A stretch of DNA of 64,000 nucleotides from Diploptera punctata (GCA_030220185.1 JASPKZ010010238.1:407501-471500), one strand, 5' to 3'; shown: positions 44,721 to 55,869, counted from the stretch's first letter. Notes: generated from the letters alone by a model not told the origin. Made by a program: numbers and translations.

Positions 44721-45164
44721 CTCAGAGAAAAATAATTTAAAAAAAGTCACTATTAATATTAGTCACATGTCCCATATATTCTGGGTTCAGGTCTGACAAT
44801 TATATTTTTAGTAAATTTTTCTGGAATTAAATGGAGGGTTACTCACAAAATTTTATCTATCACTTACTATTTTCAATTAAAGAATTCATTCTAGTATTAA
44901 TATTATAATTTTATTCGGTATTAAAAAGGATCCCTTGATATTCAATAGAGTTGATGGATTGGTGATGGAATAGTGTTCCAGCGATAACCCAAAGCATAAG
45001 ATGTATCAACAACTTAATTTACAGTGACGCGAAATATACGTACAAATTCAAGATTTTAATTTACAAATATATCAGTACTGAAGTTAATGGAACTTTCAGA
45101 TATGACATAATTTTATTTACAAAATATGAGTAACCGATTTGATAGTTATATTTTTTAAATCCCT
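44721..45164. other. No recognised feature
   Basis: About 440 bp of AT-rich sequence. Confidence 0.35.
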
Positions 45165-45590
45165 CAGCGATCCTCATCTAGGGGATATGTGGATGGCGAC
45201 CACAAGGCCCAAGCTGAGCAAAACATTTCTTCCACTTACTTGTATTTTGCACTCTTTTAACTTTACTATCTAACCTCTCTTGGTTAACTCTTATTTTTTT
45301 CGACCCTGACGCTATTAGGGCATCCGAGGGCTAGGGAGTCTTTCCTTTCTTCCATTTCTTCTTTCCTTTATTTTCTTTTCTTCTCCAGAAAAGCCTGACC
45401 AGAGGCTATAAGATGGCAGCCCCATCACTGGTCTTGCCTTCCTTTGGCCAGCAACCAATCGAAGGAACTATTATTATGCTTTCAAGTCTTATACGAGAAT
45501 TTCCTGAAATAACGCTGGAGAGAAAATTTTCTATAGGATCGTAACAGGCCTTGGCCTAATACTTGGAAGGAAGAAGAAGAAGAATAATAA
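45165..45590 (+). mobile_element. LINE-B copy
   Basis: Same ends as 38236; 5' end slightly altered (ATCCCTCAGCGATCCTCATC), 3' end GGATCGTAACAGGCCTTGGC and (GAA)n. TSD not evident. Confidence 0.83.
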
Positions 45591-45648
45591 GAAAAAAAGA
45601 GGCGTGGTTCGTTTATTAAAGTATTGACAAGGAAAATTCAGTTTATAT

Positions 45649-45994
45649 CCATCCATCCATAGTAATTCTGACCGAAGGCAGGTCCTTCACTGCAATCACA
45701 GCACTTTCATGCTATGCTTTGCAGCTTTACTAGGGAATTGTGTTGGTGTGGTAGCTTCCCGTTGCTTTCCACACCGATCAAAGATGATGGTGGTGATGAT
45801 GATAATGATGAGGATGATGATGGCCATATGATTTCGGGGACCTTTTGGGCCTTAAAGTTTTCCTGACATTTGTCTTACAGGTGAGGAAAAACCCCGATAA
45901 AAACCTCACCCAGAAAAACTGCCCCGACCGGGGATCGAACCCGGGCCCGCTGCGTGACAAGGCAGCACGCTACCTCGAGACCACAGCGCTGGAC
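45649..45994 (-). mobile_element. SINE-2 copy with TSD
   Basis: Full-length SINE-2. TCAGTTTATAT flanks it at 45638-45648 and 45995-46005. Confidence 0.88.
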
Positions 45995-46239
45995 TCAGTT
46001 TATATAGAAATCTATATTCTCGTTAATATACTATTTACAAATGTGTATTAGGTCCGTTTTTATTATTTTTTATTAAGAGCCCCACCACCATCCCCCTGGG
46101 TTTCCTCGGGCTTAATGCCCATATCCCCAGGTCTGCTCTCTTGTCCCTAATTACTCTCTGCTGTTTTTATTATGTTCATTTTCTGGCCTATCATATTTCT
46201 CCTGAGTTTAAGTAATTTGATAAAGACAAGATATTTGTA

Positions 46240-46895
46240 CTTATCTTGTCTTTATAATAATAGGTATTATTGCAGCCTGAAGATTAAAGATGAGGCCATT
46301 GAGCAAGTGGAGAGCTTCAAATACTTGGGTTGTACTATCAATAGTAACATGAACTGCGGTCAAGAAGTAAAGCAGAGGATAGCAATGGCAAAAGAAGCTT
46401 TCAACAAGAAGAGAAGCATTTTCTGCGGACCTTTGGCAAGAGAAATAAGAAAGAGGCTAGTGAAGTGCTTTGTGTGGAGTGTAGCATCGTATGGTGCAGA
46501 TACTTGGACATTACGACGGAATGAGGAAAAGCGACTGGAAGCTTTTGAGATGTGGATATGGAGAAGAATGGAACGTATAAACTGGACAGACAAAGTAAGA
46601 AATGAAGATGTGCTAGACAGAGTGGGTGAAAGAAGAACAATGCTGGAACTCATAAAGAAGAGGAAAAGAAATTGGATTGGCCACTGGCTAAGAAGAAACT
46701 GCCTGCTGAAGGATGCTCTAGAAGGAATGGTCAACGGAAAGAAAGTTAGAGGCAGAAAAAGACATCAGATGATAGACAATATTAAAATAAATGGTTTGTA
46801 TGGAGATACAAAAAGGAAAGCTGAGTCAAGGAAAGAGTGGAGAATGCTGAGTTTGCAGTGAAAGACCTGCTCTTGAGCAGAACACTATGAATGAA
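46240..46895 (+). pseudogene. LINE-F C-terminal fragment, uninterrupted frame
   Basis: An open frame of about 200 codons to 46861: EQVESFKYLGCTINSNMNCG, VKQRIAMAKEAFNKKRSIFC, LVKCFVWSVASYGADTWTLR, LEAFEMWIWRRMERINWTDK, RKRNWIGHWLRRNCLLKDAL, EGMVNGKKVRGRKRHQMID. This is a complete LINE tail with no stop. RT motifs are absent, so it is a 5'-truncated insertion, but a recent one. This family is characteristic of cockroach-like proteins in my memory. Confidence 0.78.
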
Positions 46896-46934
46896 TTGCA
46901 GCCAATGGTCATGTAGAAAGAATTGTTTTCATGT

Positions 46935-47165
46935 CTTACAGAAGTCTGTTATTGATATTCCTATGTTTTTACACTGTAATAGGTGATATGTCCAATATGT
47001 CCGGCTTCTCTTGTACACCCATAATTTCCCTTATTTCTTTATTTCGTATTCTATCCATTCTAGATTTTCCAGCTGATCTTCTTAAAACATCCATTTCTGT
47101 ACTTAAAATTCTTTTCATTTCCCTGGTAGGAATTTGCCAGACTTCAGCACCATATGTACTAGTAC
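46935..47165 (-). pseudogene. LINE C-terminal fragment, split by LINE-A
   Basis: The minus strand reads YGAEVWQIPTREMKRILSTE, MDVLRRSAGKSRMDRIRNKE, IREIMGVQEKPDI. The upstream part continues right of the LINE-A copy for about 25 bp (47928-47952) and then meets the mitochondrial-like segment. Confidence 0.75.
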
Positions 47166-47913
47166 TTACTTACTTACTTACTCACTGGCACTATCGAACC
47201 CGTAGGTTCATGGCCGCGCGGACATAAGCTCTCCATACATCCCTATCCTGAGCTAATGCTTTCCAATCATTCCCTGTATAATCTACTTCCCTCAAATCAT
47301 AGTTAATGTTGTTCTCCCACCTCATTCTTGGTCTACCATCTGGGCGTTTTCCTTCTGGCTTTCCTACAAGAAGTTTTCATGCACGTCTTTCATTCCCCAT
47401 ACGCGCAACATGTCCTGCCCATCGCAGTCTACGAGACTTAACTGTTCTTATTATATCTGGCTTCCTATAAAGACCATGTAGTTCATTGTTATGTAGTCTT
47501 CTCCATTCACCTGTCTGTTCATCTCTGTTTGGTCGAAAAATTTTTCCTAAGTACTTTATTCTCAAATACTCGTAATCTCCTTTCCTCCCTTAAAGTAAGA
47601 GTCCATGTTTCGCACCCATATAATATAACTGGTAGAATAATAGTTTTATATATTTTCAGCTTAACGTTTTTTGAAAGGAGTTGGGACATCAAGAGTCTCT
47701 GCAATGCATAATAGCACGCATTTCCAGAATTGAGCCTATGTTTAATTTCTTTGTGCATCTCATTCCTATTTGTGATTATTGTTCCTAAGTATTTGAATTC
47801 AGCCACTTCCTCAAAATTTCCCTCACCTGTCATTAGCTGTCCACTTCCATTATATACTGAATTTCTACGTGTGACCATATATTTAGTTTCACTGATATTT
47901 ACTTCCAGTCCTT
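47166..47913 (-). mobile_element. LINE-A copy, 5'-truncated, with TSD
   Basis: Tail on the minus strand with one frameshift near 47535. ATATGTACTAGTAC (47152-47165) and ATATGTGCTAGTAC (47914-47927) form a 14-bp TSD with one mismatch. Confidence 0.9.
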
Positions 47914-47955
47914 ATATGTGCTAGTACACCTACTATTAATATAATACTACTGTAT

Positions 47956-48033
47956 GAGAGAGGGAAAAAAGAAGCATTTGGTAATTTAGGCATAATTTTC
48001 GCTATACTAGCTATTGGTCTTCTAGGATTTGTT
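47956..48033 (+). pseudogene. Mitochondrial cox1 fragment (NUMT)
   Basis: 26 codons match the late part of insect cytochrome c oxidase subunit I: ESGKKEAFGNLG followed by MIFAMLAIGLLGFV. AGA must be read as Ser and ATA as Met (invertebrate mitochondrial code) to give the conserved residues. Flanking codons do not match cox1, so only 78 bp were captured. Transfer of mtDNA pieces to the nucleus is well known. Confidence 0.82.
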
Positions 48034-48489
48034 ATATACTATTCTACAACAACTATCACCATATTATTCTCCTGTTGGGGGGATCGACAGAAGGCATCTG
48101 TATGATTGGATGATTTAATAGAATTTTAAAAAATATATAAAGTGTAGAGTTAGTACACATAACAGTCATGAGGCGGAAAATAAAACACGATGGAAGGAAA
48201 TGTCTATAACAAATCCCACGTGGATTAGACGGTCACGAGACTTGATGCAACCGCAACATTGGCTTGCAGATATTTTATGTGGTGTTAGAGAGCGTGACAT
48301 GGTACAATCCCCGCCAGTAGCTGAACCAGTTTTGCCTGACTGCAGAGCATCACTTGCTATGAAATGATCATGAATGCAATAAAGCAGTGGGCAGTAACAA
48401 TACCATTATAAATTTGATCATCTCCAATGAGAGATCCTGGTTGATTTAATTCCGCCCATAGACACTGCTGAATTGAATCTTCAAAGTAT
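48034..48489. other. No recognised feature
   Basis: About 455 bp, nothing recognised. Confidence 0.35.
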
Positions 48490-48597
48490 AAACTAGTATA
48501 TTACGATGCAAGGTTTGTATGTGGTTTTTACAGAAGCGAGGAAAATGTATAAGACCCGACCGACAGCGAGGTTTTTAATTTCCGAGATTCAGTAAAA
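48490..48597. repeat. Repeat M, left piece of interrupted copy
   Basis: Matches 2228-2331 up to the SINE-3 insertion. It ends with the duplicated target AGATTCAGTAAAA (48585-48597). Confidence 0.75.
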
Positions 48598-48983
48598 ATC
48601 GGCCGCGGTGAACTAGTGGTTATGCTCCTTGCCTCAGGTCCCGATGGTCGCCGGGGTCGATGGATTTTTTAGGATGGAAAAATCCGAGTCCTTCGGGAGG
48701 GACTTTAAGCTGTGAGTCCCGAGAGTGAAGATTTTTCAGGTTCGTAAAAGATCCTTAAGCCTGAATGAAAAAGACCACTAAGCAAACATTTACCGACTTT
48801 TCCCGTCCTAGTACTATCTTGGTTTCCTAGATGTCAGTATTAGACGGAACGCTTACCACGGACCACTCAAATGACATCTATACGAAAACAAGTGTAACTA
48901 AATTAGTATGGTTCAAATTCTTCTCTGTAGTGGGAGAATTCCTGAATATCTGTTAAGGGAAACATGGGCCTATAAAAAAAAGA
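48598..48983 (+). mobile_element. SINE-3, complete, with TSD and known empty site
   Basis: 386 bp: head TCGGCCGCGGTGAACTAGTG and GTTATGCTCC, B-box region GGGGTCGATGG (changed), body GGAGGGACTTTAAGC, CTAGATGTCAGTATTAGACG, 3' end CTGTTAAGGGAAACATGGGC and an A-rich tail. TSD AGATTCAGTAAAA at 48585-48597 and 48984-48996. The paralogous repeat M at 2228 has only one copy of the target. Confidence 0.9.
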
Positions 48984-49130
48984 AGATTCAGTAAAACACT
49001 TCATAAACGTGCGTTGTACATTATTTTTTCTAAGATGGTGTTTTCAAAATAATGAATAATAGTAAAATAATGACATCTTTGGTTTAAATATTTGCGTTCA
49101 TTATAAACAATTGATTAACGTTAACAGTGT
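48984..49130. repeat. Repeat M, right piece of interrupted copy
   Basis: Matches 2318-2450, from GATTC.GTAAAACACTTCA to AACAATTGA.TAACGTTAAC. Confidence 0.75.
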
Positions 49131-49810
49131 CTATGTTTATTAGTTGAAACAACAGGAGGCCTTGAGTCCATTTAGTAAAACAATGGCGGCAAGTATGTAT
49201 TTATTGTTTTATGTTGTTTCAAATAAAGTTCTGTTCATTTAAAATGCAGTGATTTGTTTCGCATAATATACATATTAACACTGACTTTTGGATATTTTTT
49301 GTATATAAATTCTACGTAGTATACATAGAAGACTGTGGTTTTACTTCCCACACATGGTTTGTAATATGTAATATTATGGTATAGTTATTTTATTACAGTA
49401 TAGTTATTTAGGTTGGCAACCCTGAGGTGTAGGAAGTTGAACTTTCAATCATGTTTGCCATTGTTGTAACTACGGCAAAACGCACTACAGCGCAAAAATG
49501 TAATGTTTACCCCTTTAAGGAAATTCGCTAACAAGGACTGGATATGCTCTGTATATCAACAAATTGAATAAAAGTTTTGTGAGATTAAAGTATGTACCGG
49601 CTTTAAAATGTTATCCGTTCCTTTTATATTTTGCACCCACCTGGGCGTAATGTGTACCGGGGTTATGGGGTTCGTTCGTTTTAATTTAATATTGTTATTT
49701 ATTTATAATTGTCCGTTGTTGTAGCTCAGTTGTTGCCGTTAGAGAATAATACTTGTCGCATGTGGCGAAGAGTTCATATTGTTAAATAAACAGTAATTAT
49801 TTTAGATAGA
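49131..49810. other. No recognised feature
   Basis: About 680 bp, no motif seen. Confidence 0.4.
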
Positions 49811-49811
49811 T

Positions 49812-50045
49812 AGATCCTCGGTTGATTAATGTCTTTGATATCGTCCGATTCCTAATAGCCAATTTTGTCGGTCCATCCAATCTCTTGGTTGTAGATGTTT
49901 CTCCTTCATGTATAAACATATTCCCTGACTCCAGGAGGTTTTAGGTCTTCTTCTGCCTCGTCTTCACTCAGGTTTCCTTCCCAAAACAGATTTTGGTAGT
50001 CGATCCTCTTCCATTGTCTGGACATGTCCGTACCATCTTAATTAA
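49812..50045 (-). pseudogene. LINE C-terminal fragment
   Basis: The minus strand reads GHVQTMEEDRLPKSVLGRKP-like, RRGRRRPKTSWSQGI, KEKHLQPRDWMDRQNWLLGI, the H..RM..DR.PK / GR.R..W / RD..DR..W order of a LINE tail, with one stop and one frameshift. Confidence 0.65.
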
Positions 50046-50062
50046 TCTAAACATAATTATTT

Positions 50063-50222
50063 ATTAGTGATTAAATAAAATAGAACTTAAAGTTTTATAC
50101 GATTTTCATATTTATTTTAATACAATTTCGTAACAGCTGTTAACAGCTGTAATGAATTTGAATTTAAATAAATATGAAAATCGTATACAATTTTAACAGT
50201 TTGATTTTATTTTATCACTAAA
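50063..50222. mobile_element. Small foldback (MITE-like) element
   Basis: The left arm TTAGTGATTAAATAAAAT, GTTTTATACGATTTTCATAT and the right arm ATATGAAAATCGTATACAAT, ATTTTATTTTATCACTAA are inverted. The centre is the perfect palindrome ACAGCTGTTAACAGCTGT. Confidence 0.8.
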
Positions 50223-50282
50223 CATGATGGATTTTTATCAAGTAAACACCAAATCAATTAATATAATAATTAAATTTATTTC

Positions 50283-50365
50283 AGTCTAATATATAAAAAT
50301 GAATGTTTGTTTGTTTGTTTGTTTGTTTGTTGGTTTGTTTGTTTGTTGGTTTGTTTGTTCATACT
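50283..50365. repeat. Dispersed repeat start with (GTTT)n
   Basis: CTAATATATAAAAATGAATG followed by about 50 bp of (TTTG)n, as at 40510. Confidence 0.75.
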
Positions 50366-50377
50366 CTATGCGCGACA

Positions 50378-51056
50378 TTCATTAAATAATGGAAATGGAC
50401 GGCTGATCACGAATGAGGGAAATTTTGAGGAAGTGACTGAATTCAAATACCTAGGAACAATAATCACAAATAGGAATGAGATGCCCAAAGAAATTAAACA
50501 TAGGCTCAATTCTGCAAATGCGTGCTATTATGCATTACAGAGACTCGGTGTCCCAACTCCTCTCAAAAAACGTTAAACTGAAAACATATAAAACTATTAT
50601 TCTACCAGTTATATTATATGGGTGCGAAACATGGACTCTTACTTTAAGGGGGGAAAGAAGATTACGAGTATTCGATAATAAAGTACTTAGGAAAAGTTTT
50701 GGATCAAAGAGAGATGAACAGACAGGTGAATGGAGAAGACTACATAACAATGAACTACATAGTCTTTATAGGAAGCCAGATATAATAAGAATAGTTAAGT
50801 CTCGTAGACTGCGATGGGCAAGACATGTTGCACGTTTGGGGAATGAAAGACTTGCATGGGAGCCTCGTATAGAAAAGCCAGAGGAAAAACGCCCAGTTGG
50901 TAGACCAATAATGAGGTGGGAGAATAATATTAACTATGATTTGTGGGAAGTAGATTATACAGGGAATGATTGGAAAGCATTAGCTCAGGATAGGGATGTA
51001 TGGAGAGCTTATTTGCGCGCGGCAATGAACCTACGGGTTCGATAGTGTCAGTGAGT
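50378..51056 (+). mobile_element. LINE-A copy, 5'-truncated
   Basis: From the ACATT.ATTAAATAATGGAA region to GTGTCAGTGAGTATGTATG. The frame is open except for one frameshift near 50546 (frames 50307-50576 and 50476-51045). The tail is altered to (GTAT)n. Confidence 0.87.
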
Positions 51057-51790
51057 ATGTATGTTTTAATAATTGTGTACTGTTTCGCATGTTTTACACA
51101 GAGCTTTCTGTTGTATAGTTTGATGATGTAATCATGTAGTAATATTCAAAACGCGGAAATTATTTTACGATAGTCGATTTTACCAGGAATTTATGTGGAA
51201 CGGACATATTTAGTAACTTCCGAGAACTTTATCTGTAAATACCTCTAACAGCAATATTCAACTATTTCTCGCTTTGCTAAAAGGCAGATAATTTGGAATA
51301 CAATATAACAGAAATATTCTTAGTTCTGCTACTCTCTAGCTATTGACGTCCTTGTTCATGTACCGGAAATGATAAGAACGTTGTAATTTCTCTGCTTCGG
51401 CAGTTCCAACTGCATTTTCCAATAACTTCCTTCTCTCTGCTAAGGGGAAACTGTTATTTTCGATTAAATCTTGAAAATACTCAAATTAATAACCAAGGTA
51501 GTTAGGACGTGTAATAAACACAATCTGAAATGAATAATAGTATATACAGGATGTTCGGAAATTTCCATTACAAAGTTCTAGGACTTCTAAAGGGGATTCG
51601 GTAATTTATAACGTTTTGAATAGAAACCTTTGTTCGGGAAAGTGCCCTTTTCATGCTGCAGGTACAAGAAGTTCACATTAATTTTATAAATCTCACATTT
51701 GTTCTAGTGATAAATCGAGAGTAATTTAATGATTTATGTCTTAATTCATTTCATTTACATAATCCGTAAAAATAAAGTATTAGGCCGTGT
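51057..51790. other. No recognised feature
   Basis: About 730 bp, no motif seen. Confidence 0.4.
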
Positions 51791-52260
51791 GGCCTGTTAC
51801 GGTCTGAAAGAGGAATTTTCCATCCAGCGCTTTTTTGGACGTCCCAGCGATCTTTTGCCTTGGGGGCAGTAGTGAAGTATGGCTTTTGGAATTCTGTGAG
51901 GCGGCGTTCCTTGAAGATGGGCTTTCCAGTTGTTCTGGTAGTTTTTTGTATGGTGAAGAATGGGTTCTACATCAAACTCTTCCATAATTTCCTCACGAAT
52001 GTTAGAAATCTGTCTAAAACAGAGGATTTGCATTTTTAAATAGTTCAACATACTGATTCCATCCTCTCTAGGAGCTTTATTGATTCTCATTTTCATTAAT
52101 ACTTCTGATAGTTCATCCTCTGTAATCAAGTCTGTAGAGGTGTTATTGAATGATGGTAAAATGAGAGTATTGGGTCCATAGATTTTGAAAATAATTTGAC
52201 CATTGTTTGGCTGGGATGACATTAAGGTTGAGATTGTCTTTTGTTTCACGATTCAAATTT
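51775..52260 (-). pseudogene. LINE C-terminal fragment, probable parent family of LINE-B
   Basis: Frame 51797-52249 on the minus strand: DLITEDELSEVLMKMRINKA and PREDGISMLNYLKMQ (an RT-like palm start, TE.EV..A...NKAPG.DGI), then after an internal deletion SNIREEIMEEFDVEPILHH, YQNNWKAHLQGTPPHRIPKA and GKRSLGRPKKRWME. The 3' end, CCGTAACAGGCC..ACGGCCTAATACTT, resembles that of LINE-B. Confidence 0.72.
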
Positions 52261-52344
52261 TTCAAGATTTTGTATGTTTGTGGTGCGGGTCTAGTAATAT
52301 CATTCTCTAATTGTGACACAAATTCCTCCTAATTTTTTCTATGT

Positions 52345-52790
52345 ATCTTGCGAGCTCCACGCTGGGCCACAACTGCAACAAGACACGTCCCTGTGGGCAG
52401 ACCAGGGCACGACTCGGACCAGTGCAGAGGGGAGCAACTGTGCTAGTTCCCGGCTAAGCCTACGGGCTATTGGACAAACTGTGGGGTCACCAGGAGATGA
52501 GCACCTGGATGTACTAAAGTCTCACACTGTGGGGCTTGAGGATTCAAGCCCTAGCCGGTCTCACACTGGCTGCAGGATGCGTCCCTGGAGGTAGAACAGG
52601 GGAACGGTCGGTGGATCTGCGACAGCAGTCCTCGCGGCTAGGCTCGAGGAGCCGTGGACCAACTGTGGGGTCGTCAGGAATGAGCGACCTGACGTACTAT
52701 GTAGCTCAGCAATTTCCCTGAAGTTGCGACTCCAACACCTTCTCCCTGAGGTGTTGGTTTAAGGCCGAGAATTTGAAAGTGGACGCGAGA
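52345..52790. repeat. Repeat L, second copy
   Basis: About 445 bp, closely similar to 8740-9182 (CTTGCGAGCTCC start, GACAGCAGTCCTCGCGGC, CTTCTCCCTGAGGTGTTGG). Small indels destroy any shared frame. Confidence 0.85.
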
Positions 52791-52866
52791 TAGATACATA
52801 ATCCAACATTTACCAATTTCATGATAATGTCCAATGACAAGGGAAAGATAAACTTTACTTTTTTAT

Positions 52867-53079
52867 AAGTAATGCCACGAGTGATTTCCAATTTTCTAGA
52901 GAATTTGGAAATGAAGAGTGGCGTTTGTTAGTACTATTTAACGAATAAATTTAAGCTGTTTACTCACAAATTATTATTTAAATATAGTTATTTTTAAATA
53001 TTTATATATTTAATGTATGCGGCGAGTTTGAAAACAAATGAGAAACGTTTGTTATGTTTCATTTGTTAATCCACTGCTA
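52867..53079. repeat. Repeat C, partial copy
   Basis: GCCACGAGTGATTTCCAATT, then directly TCTAGAGAATTTGGAAATGA (the intervening foldback part is deleted), on to CGGCGAGTTTGAAAAC. It is cut by the LINE-A fragment. Confidence 0.72.
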
Positions 53080-53080
53080 T

Positions 53081-53440
53081 AAACACCGTGTAGTTCATTG
53101 TTATGTAGTCTTCTCCATTCACCTGTCTGTTCATCTCTCTTTGATTCAAAAATTTTCCTAAGTACTTTATTCTCAAATACTTGTAATCTCCTTTTCTCCT
53201 TTAAAGTAAGAGTCCATGTTTCGCACCCATACAATATAACTGGTAGAATAATAGTTTTATATATTTTCAGTTTAACGTTTTTTGATAGGAGTTGGGACAT
53301 CAAAAGTCTCTGCAATGCATAATAGCACGCATTTCCAGAATTGAGCCTATGTTTAATTTCTTTGTGCATCTCATTCCTATTTGTGATTATTGTTCCTAGG
53401 TATTTGAATTCAGCCACTTCCTCAAAATTTCCCTCATTTA
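53081..53440 (-). mobile_element. LINE-A fragment lacking both ends
   Basis: Minus strand from the EFKYLGTIITNRN block to the NNELHGVY block, then stops without the usual 3' tail. Frame open for 136 codons (53052-53462). Loss of the 3' end is unusual for a LINE and implies a later deletion or rearrangement. Confidence 0.85.
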
Positions 53441-54084
53441 TAGTAAGATTATACTTACACAATTTGACATTTATGCCTTTTGTTAAAATATATAATCAGC
53501 GTCGTCATTCCACTTGATAGCATATTTCAGATTGCAAAAAAGTTAATTTTAGTCGCCAGTCATTAAAAACTCATTTGGTAAACGTAAATAATCCGATGTT
53601 CTACTCGAACTTTACGAGTGAAATTATTTTTGTGGGAATATTAATTAAAAATTATAAGCTAATACACTGTATCTGTAAACTGCTGTATATTGGTTAATGG
53701 AAAATTCTGTTTGTCCCAATAATTTCAGTTATTAATTTCGTTAATTCATTACGTAACCCTGGAATTTAATTAATAAATGCTTTGTAAATATTTGAAACAC
53801 GAACTTGAGTCCAATATTACAAATTTGCTTATTTTCCTTCCCCTCCTTTGATTCCAGGAAAACAGATAAAACAATGTTTTGCCGGGGGTTCATCGAAGCT
53901 GGTAGAATACCTTTATTGAAATAACATTGTGCAAAAAATTGTAGATATTACGTAAGCTTCATATATTGAATGTTAAATATATGCAGATGCTTATTTTGTG
54001 TTATCTGGCAGCTTGTTATTTAAATTATTTTTCCTAACAATAGAGGCATTGCTATAAATTTGCACAACCTTCTCCTTGATTCTT
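53441..54084. other. No recognised feature
   Basis: About 640 bp of AT-rich sequence, nothing recognised. Confidence 0.4.
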
Positions 54085-54355
54085 AAGTGCATAATATTTT
54101 ATATTTTATGTTTCGTTAAAAATTTATATTAAGATAAAGTTAAAGTAAAATGAAATTATTGCTTTATTGGCTGAGGTGTTAGGAATATACATATCTCTTC
54201 TTCTTCTTCTTCTTCTTCTTCCTCCTCCTCTACACATGGAAGCTGGCAGCTTGTTGCGGGTTCATTCACTACAGGTCCGGGGTATGATGATGTCCTTCCA
54301 TCGTAGTTGTGGTCTTCCTAAAGGCCTTTCCTGATATAATTGGTATACTTATATA
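54085..54355. repeat. Tandem duplication, unit 1 (contains LINE 3' end, minus)
   Basis: GTGCATAATATTTTATATTT to TTGGTATACTTATATA. The inner part on the minus strand reads RPLGRPQLRWKDII then stops, with a (GAA)n tail, so it is a short LINE terminus plus about 110 bp of non-LINE flank. Unit 2 starts 650 bp later. Confidence 0.8.
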
Positions 54356-54731
54356 TCCATCCATCCATAGTAATTCTGTCCGAAGGCAGGTCCTTCACTG
54401 CAATCATAGCATTTTCATGCTATGCTTGGAGCTTTACTAGGGAATTGTAGGTGTGGTAGCTTCCCGTTGCTTTCCACACCGGTGAAGGATGATGATGATG
54501 ATGATAATGGTAAGGATGATGATGATGATGATAATGGTAAGGATGATGATGAAGATGATGGCCATATGATTTCGGGGACCATTTGGGCCTTAAAGTTTTC
54601 CTGACATTTGTCTTATAGGTGAGGAAAAACCCCGATAAAAACCTCACCCAGAAAAACTGCCCCGACCGGGATCGAATCCGGGCCCGCTGCGTGACAAGGC
54701 AGCACGCTACCTGGAGACCACAGCGGTGGAC
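54356..54731 (-). mobile_element. SINE-2 copy between the duplicated units
   Basis: Full-length SINE-2 with a long (GAT)n stretch at 54488-54558. B box GGATTCGATCCC with one insertion-type change. Confidence 0.87.
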
Positions 54732-54732
54732 C

Positions 54733-54985
54733 TTATGTGCATAATATTTTATATTTTATGTTTCGTTAAAAATATATATTAAGATAAAGTAAAATGAAAT
54801 TATTGCTTCATTGGCTGAGGTGTTAGGAATATATGTATCTTCTTCTTCTTCTTCCTCTACACATGAAAGCTGGCAGCTTGTTGCGTGTTCATTCACTACA
54901 GGTCCGGGGTATGGTGACGTCCTTCCATCGTAGTTCTGGTCTTCCTAAAGGCCTTTCCTGATATAATTGGTATACTTATATATAT
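54733..54985. repeat. Tandem duplication, unit 2
   Basis: Same sequence as unit 1 with small deletions in the (TTC)n tract and a few substitutions. Ends in a (TA)n extension. Confidence 0.8.
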
Positions 54986-54987
54986 AT

Positions 54988-55334
54988 ATAGTTCACCGCT
55001 ATGGTCTCGAGGTAGCGTGCTGCCTTGTCACGCAGCGGGCCAAGGTTCGATCCCCGGTCGGGGCAGTTTTTCTGGGTGAGGTTTTTATCGGGGTTTTTCC
55101 TCACCTGTAAGACAAATGTCAGGAAAACTTTAAGGCCCAAACGGTCCCCGAAATCATATGGCCATCATCCTTATCATTATCATCCTTACCATTATCATTA
55201 TCATCATCATCCTTCACCGGTGTGGAAAGCAACGGGAAGCTACCACACCTATACAATTCCCTAGTAAAGCTGTAAGCATAGCATGAAAATGCTGTGATTG
55301 CAGTGAAGGATCTGCCTTCGAGCAGAATTACTAT

Positions 55335-55338
<4 letters not shown>
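54988..55338 (+). mobile_element. SINE-2 copy, opposite orientation
   Basis: Full-length SINE-2: head GTTCACCGCTATGGTCTCGA, B box GGTTCGATCCC. It follows unit 2 directly and lies between two (TA)n tracts. Confidence 0.87.
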
Positions 55339-55370
<32 letters not shown>

Positions 55371-55371
55371 C

Positions 55372-55722
55372 CTTCATTAGGGCAAAAATCAACTCGTACT
55401 CGTCTTTATCAAATAATGGCTCGACCAGTCCTATGTTATGGGAGTGAAGCGTGGACTATAAGGACGAGAGATGAAAGCAGACTAACAGCTTGTGAGATGA
55501 AATTTATGCGCCGAACAGCTGGCTGCACCAAATGGGATCGAAAGAAAAATGTAGGAAGCCTTCAAGAACTTAATGTGTCATCAATACTGGACTACATCTT
55601 CAGATATCAGCTAAACTGGAAGGAACATGCCTCAAGAATGGCTAGATCCAGGATCCCCAAGGTAATAATGAACTACTGTCCAAATGTTCTTCTAGGACTA
55701 ATACCTGGCAGGATGACGATGA
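55372..55722 (+). pseudogene. LINE C-terminal fragment
   Basis: Reads MARPVLCYGSEAWTIRTRDE, CEMKFMRRTAGCTKWDRKKN, YQLNWKEHASRMARSRIPKV, then shifts near GR before the GRP block. Bounded on both sides by (TA)n. Confidence 0.75.
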
Positions 55723-55725
<3 letters not shown>

Positions 55726-55760
<35 letters not shown>

Positions 55761-55780
55761 TTATTTATTTATTTATGTAT
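55726..55780. repeat. (TA)n and (TTTA)n tracts
   Basis: Simple repeat of about 55 bp. Confidence 0.9.
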
Positions 55781-55869
55781 ATACTAGCTAATACTCCGTG
55801 TGCGTTGCTACGCCTAAATAAATTAAATGTGCTTCTATATTTAGTAGAATAAAATATAAAAGAATTCCT

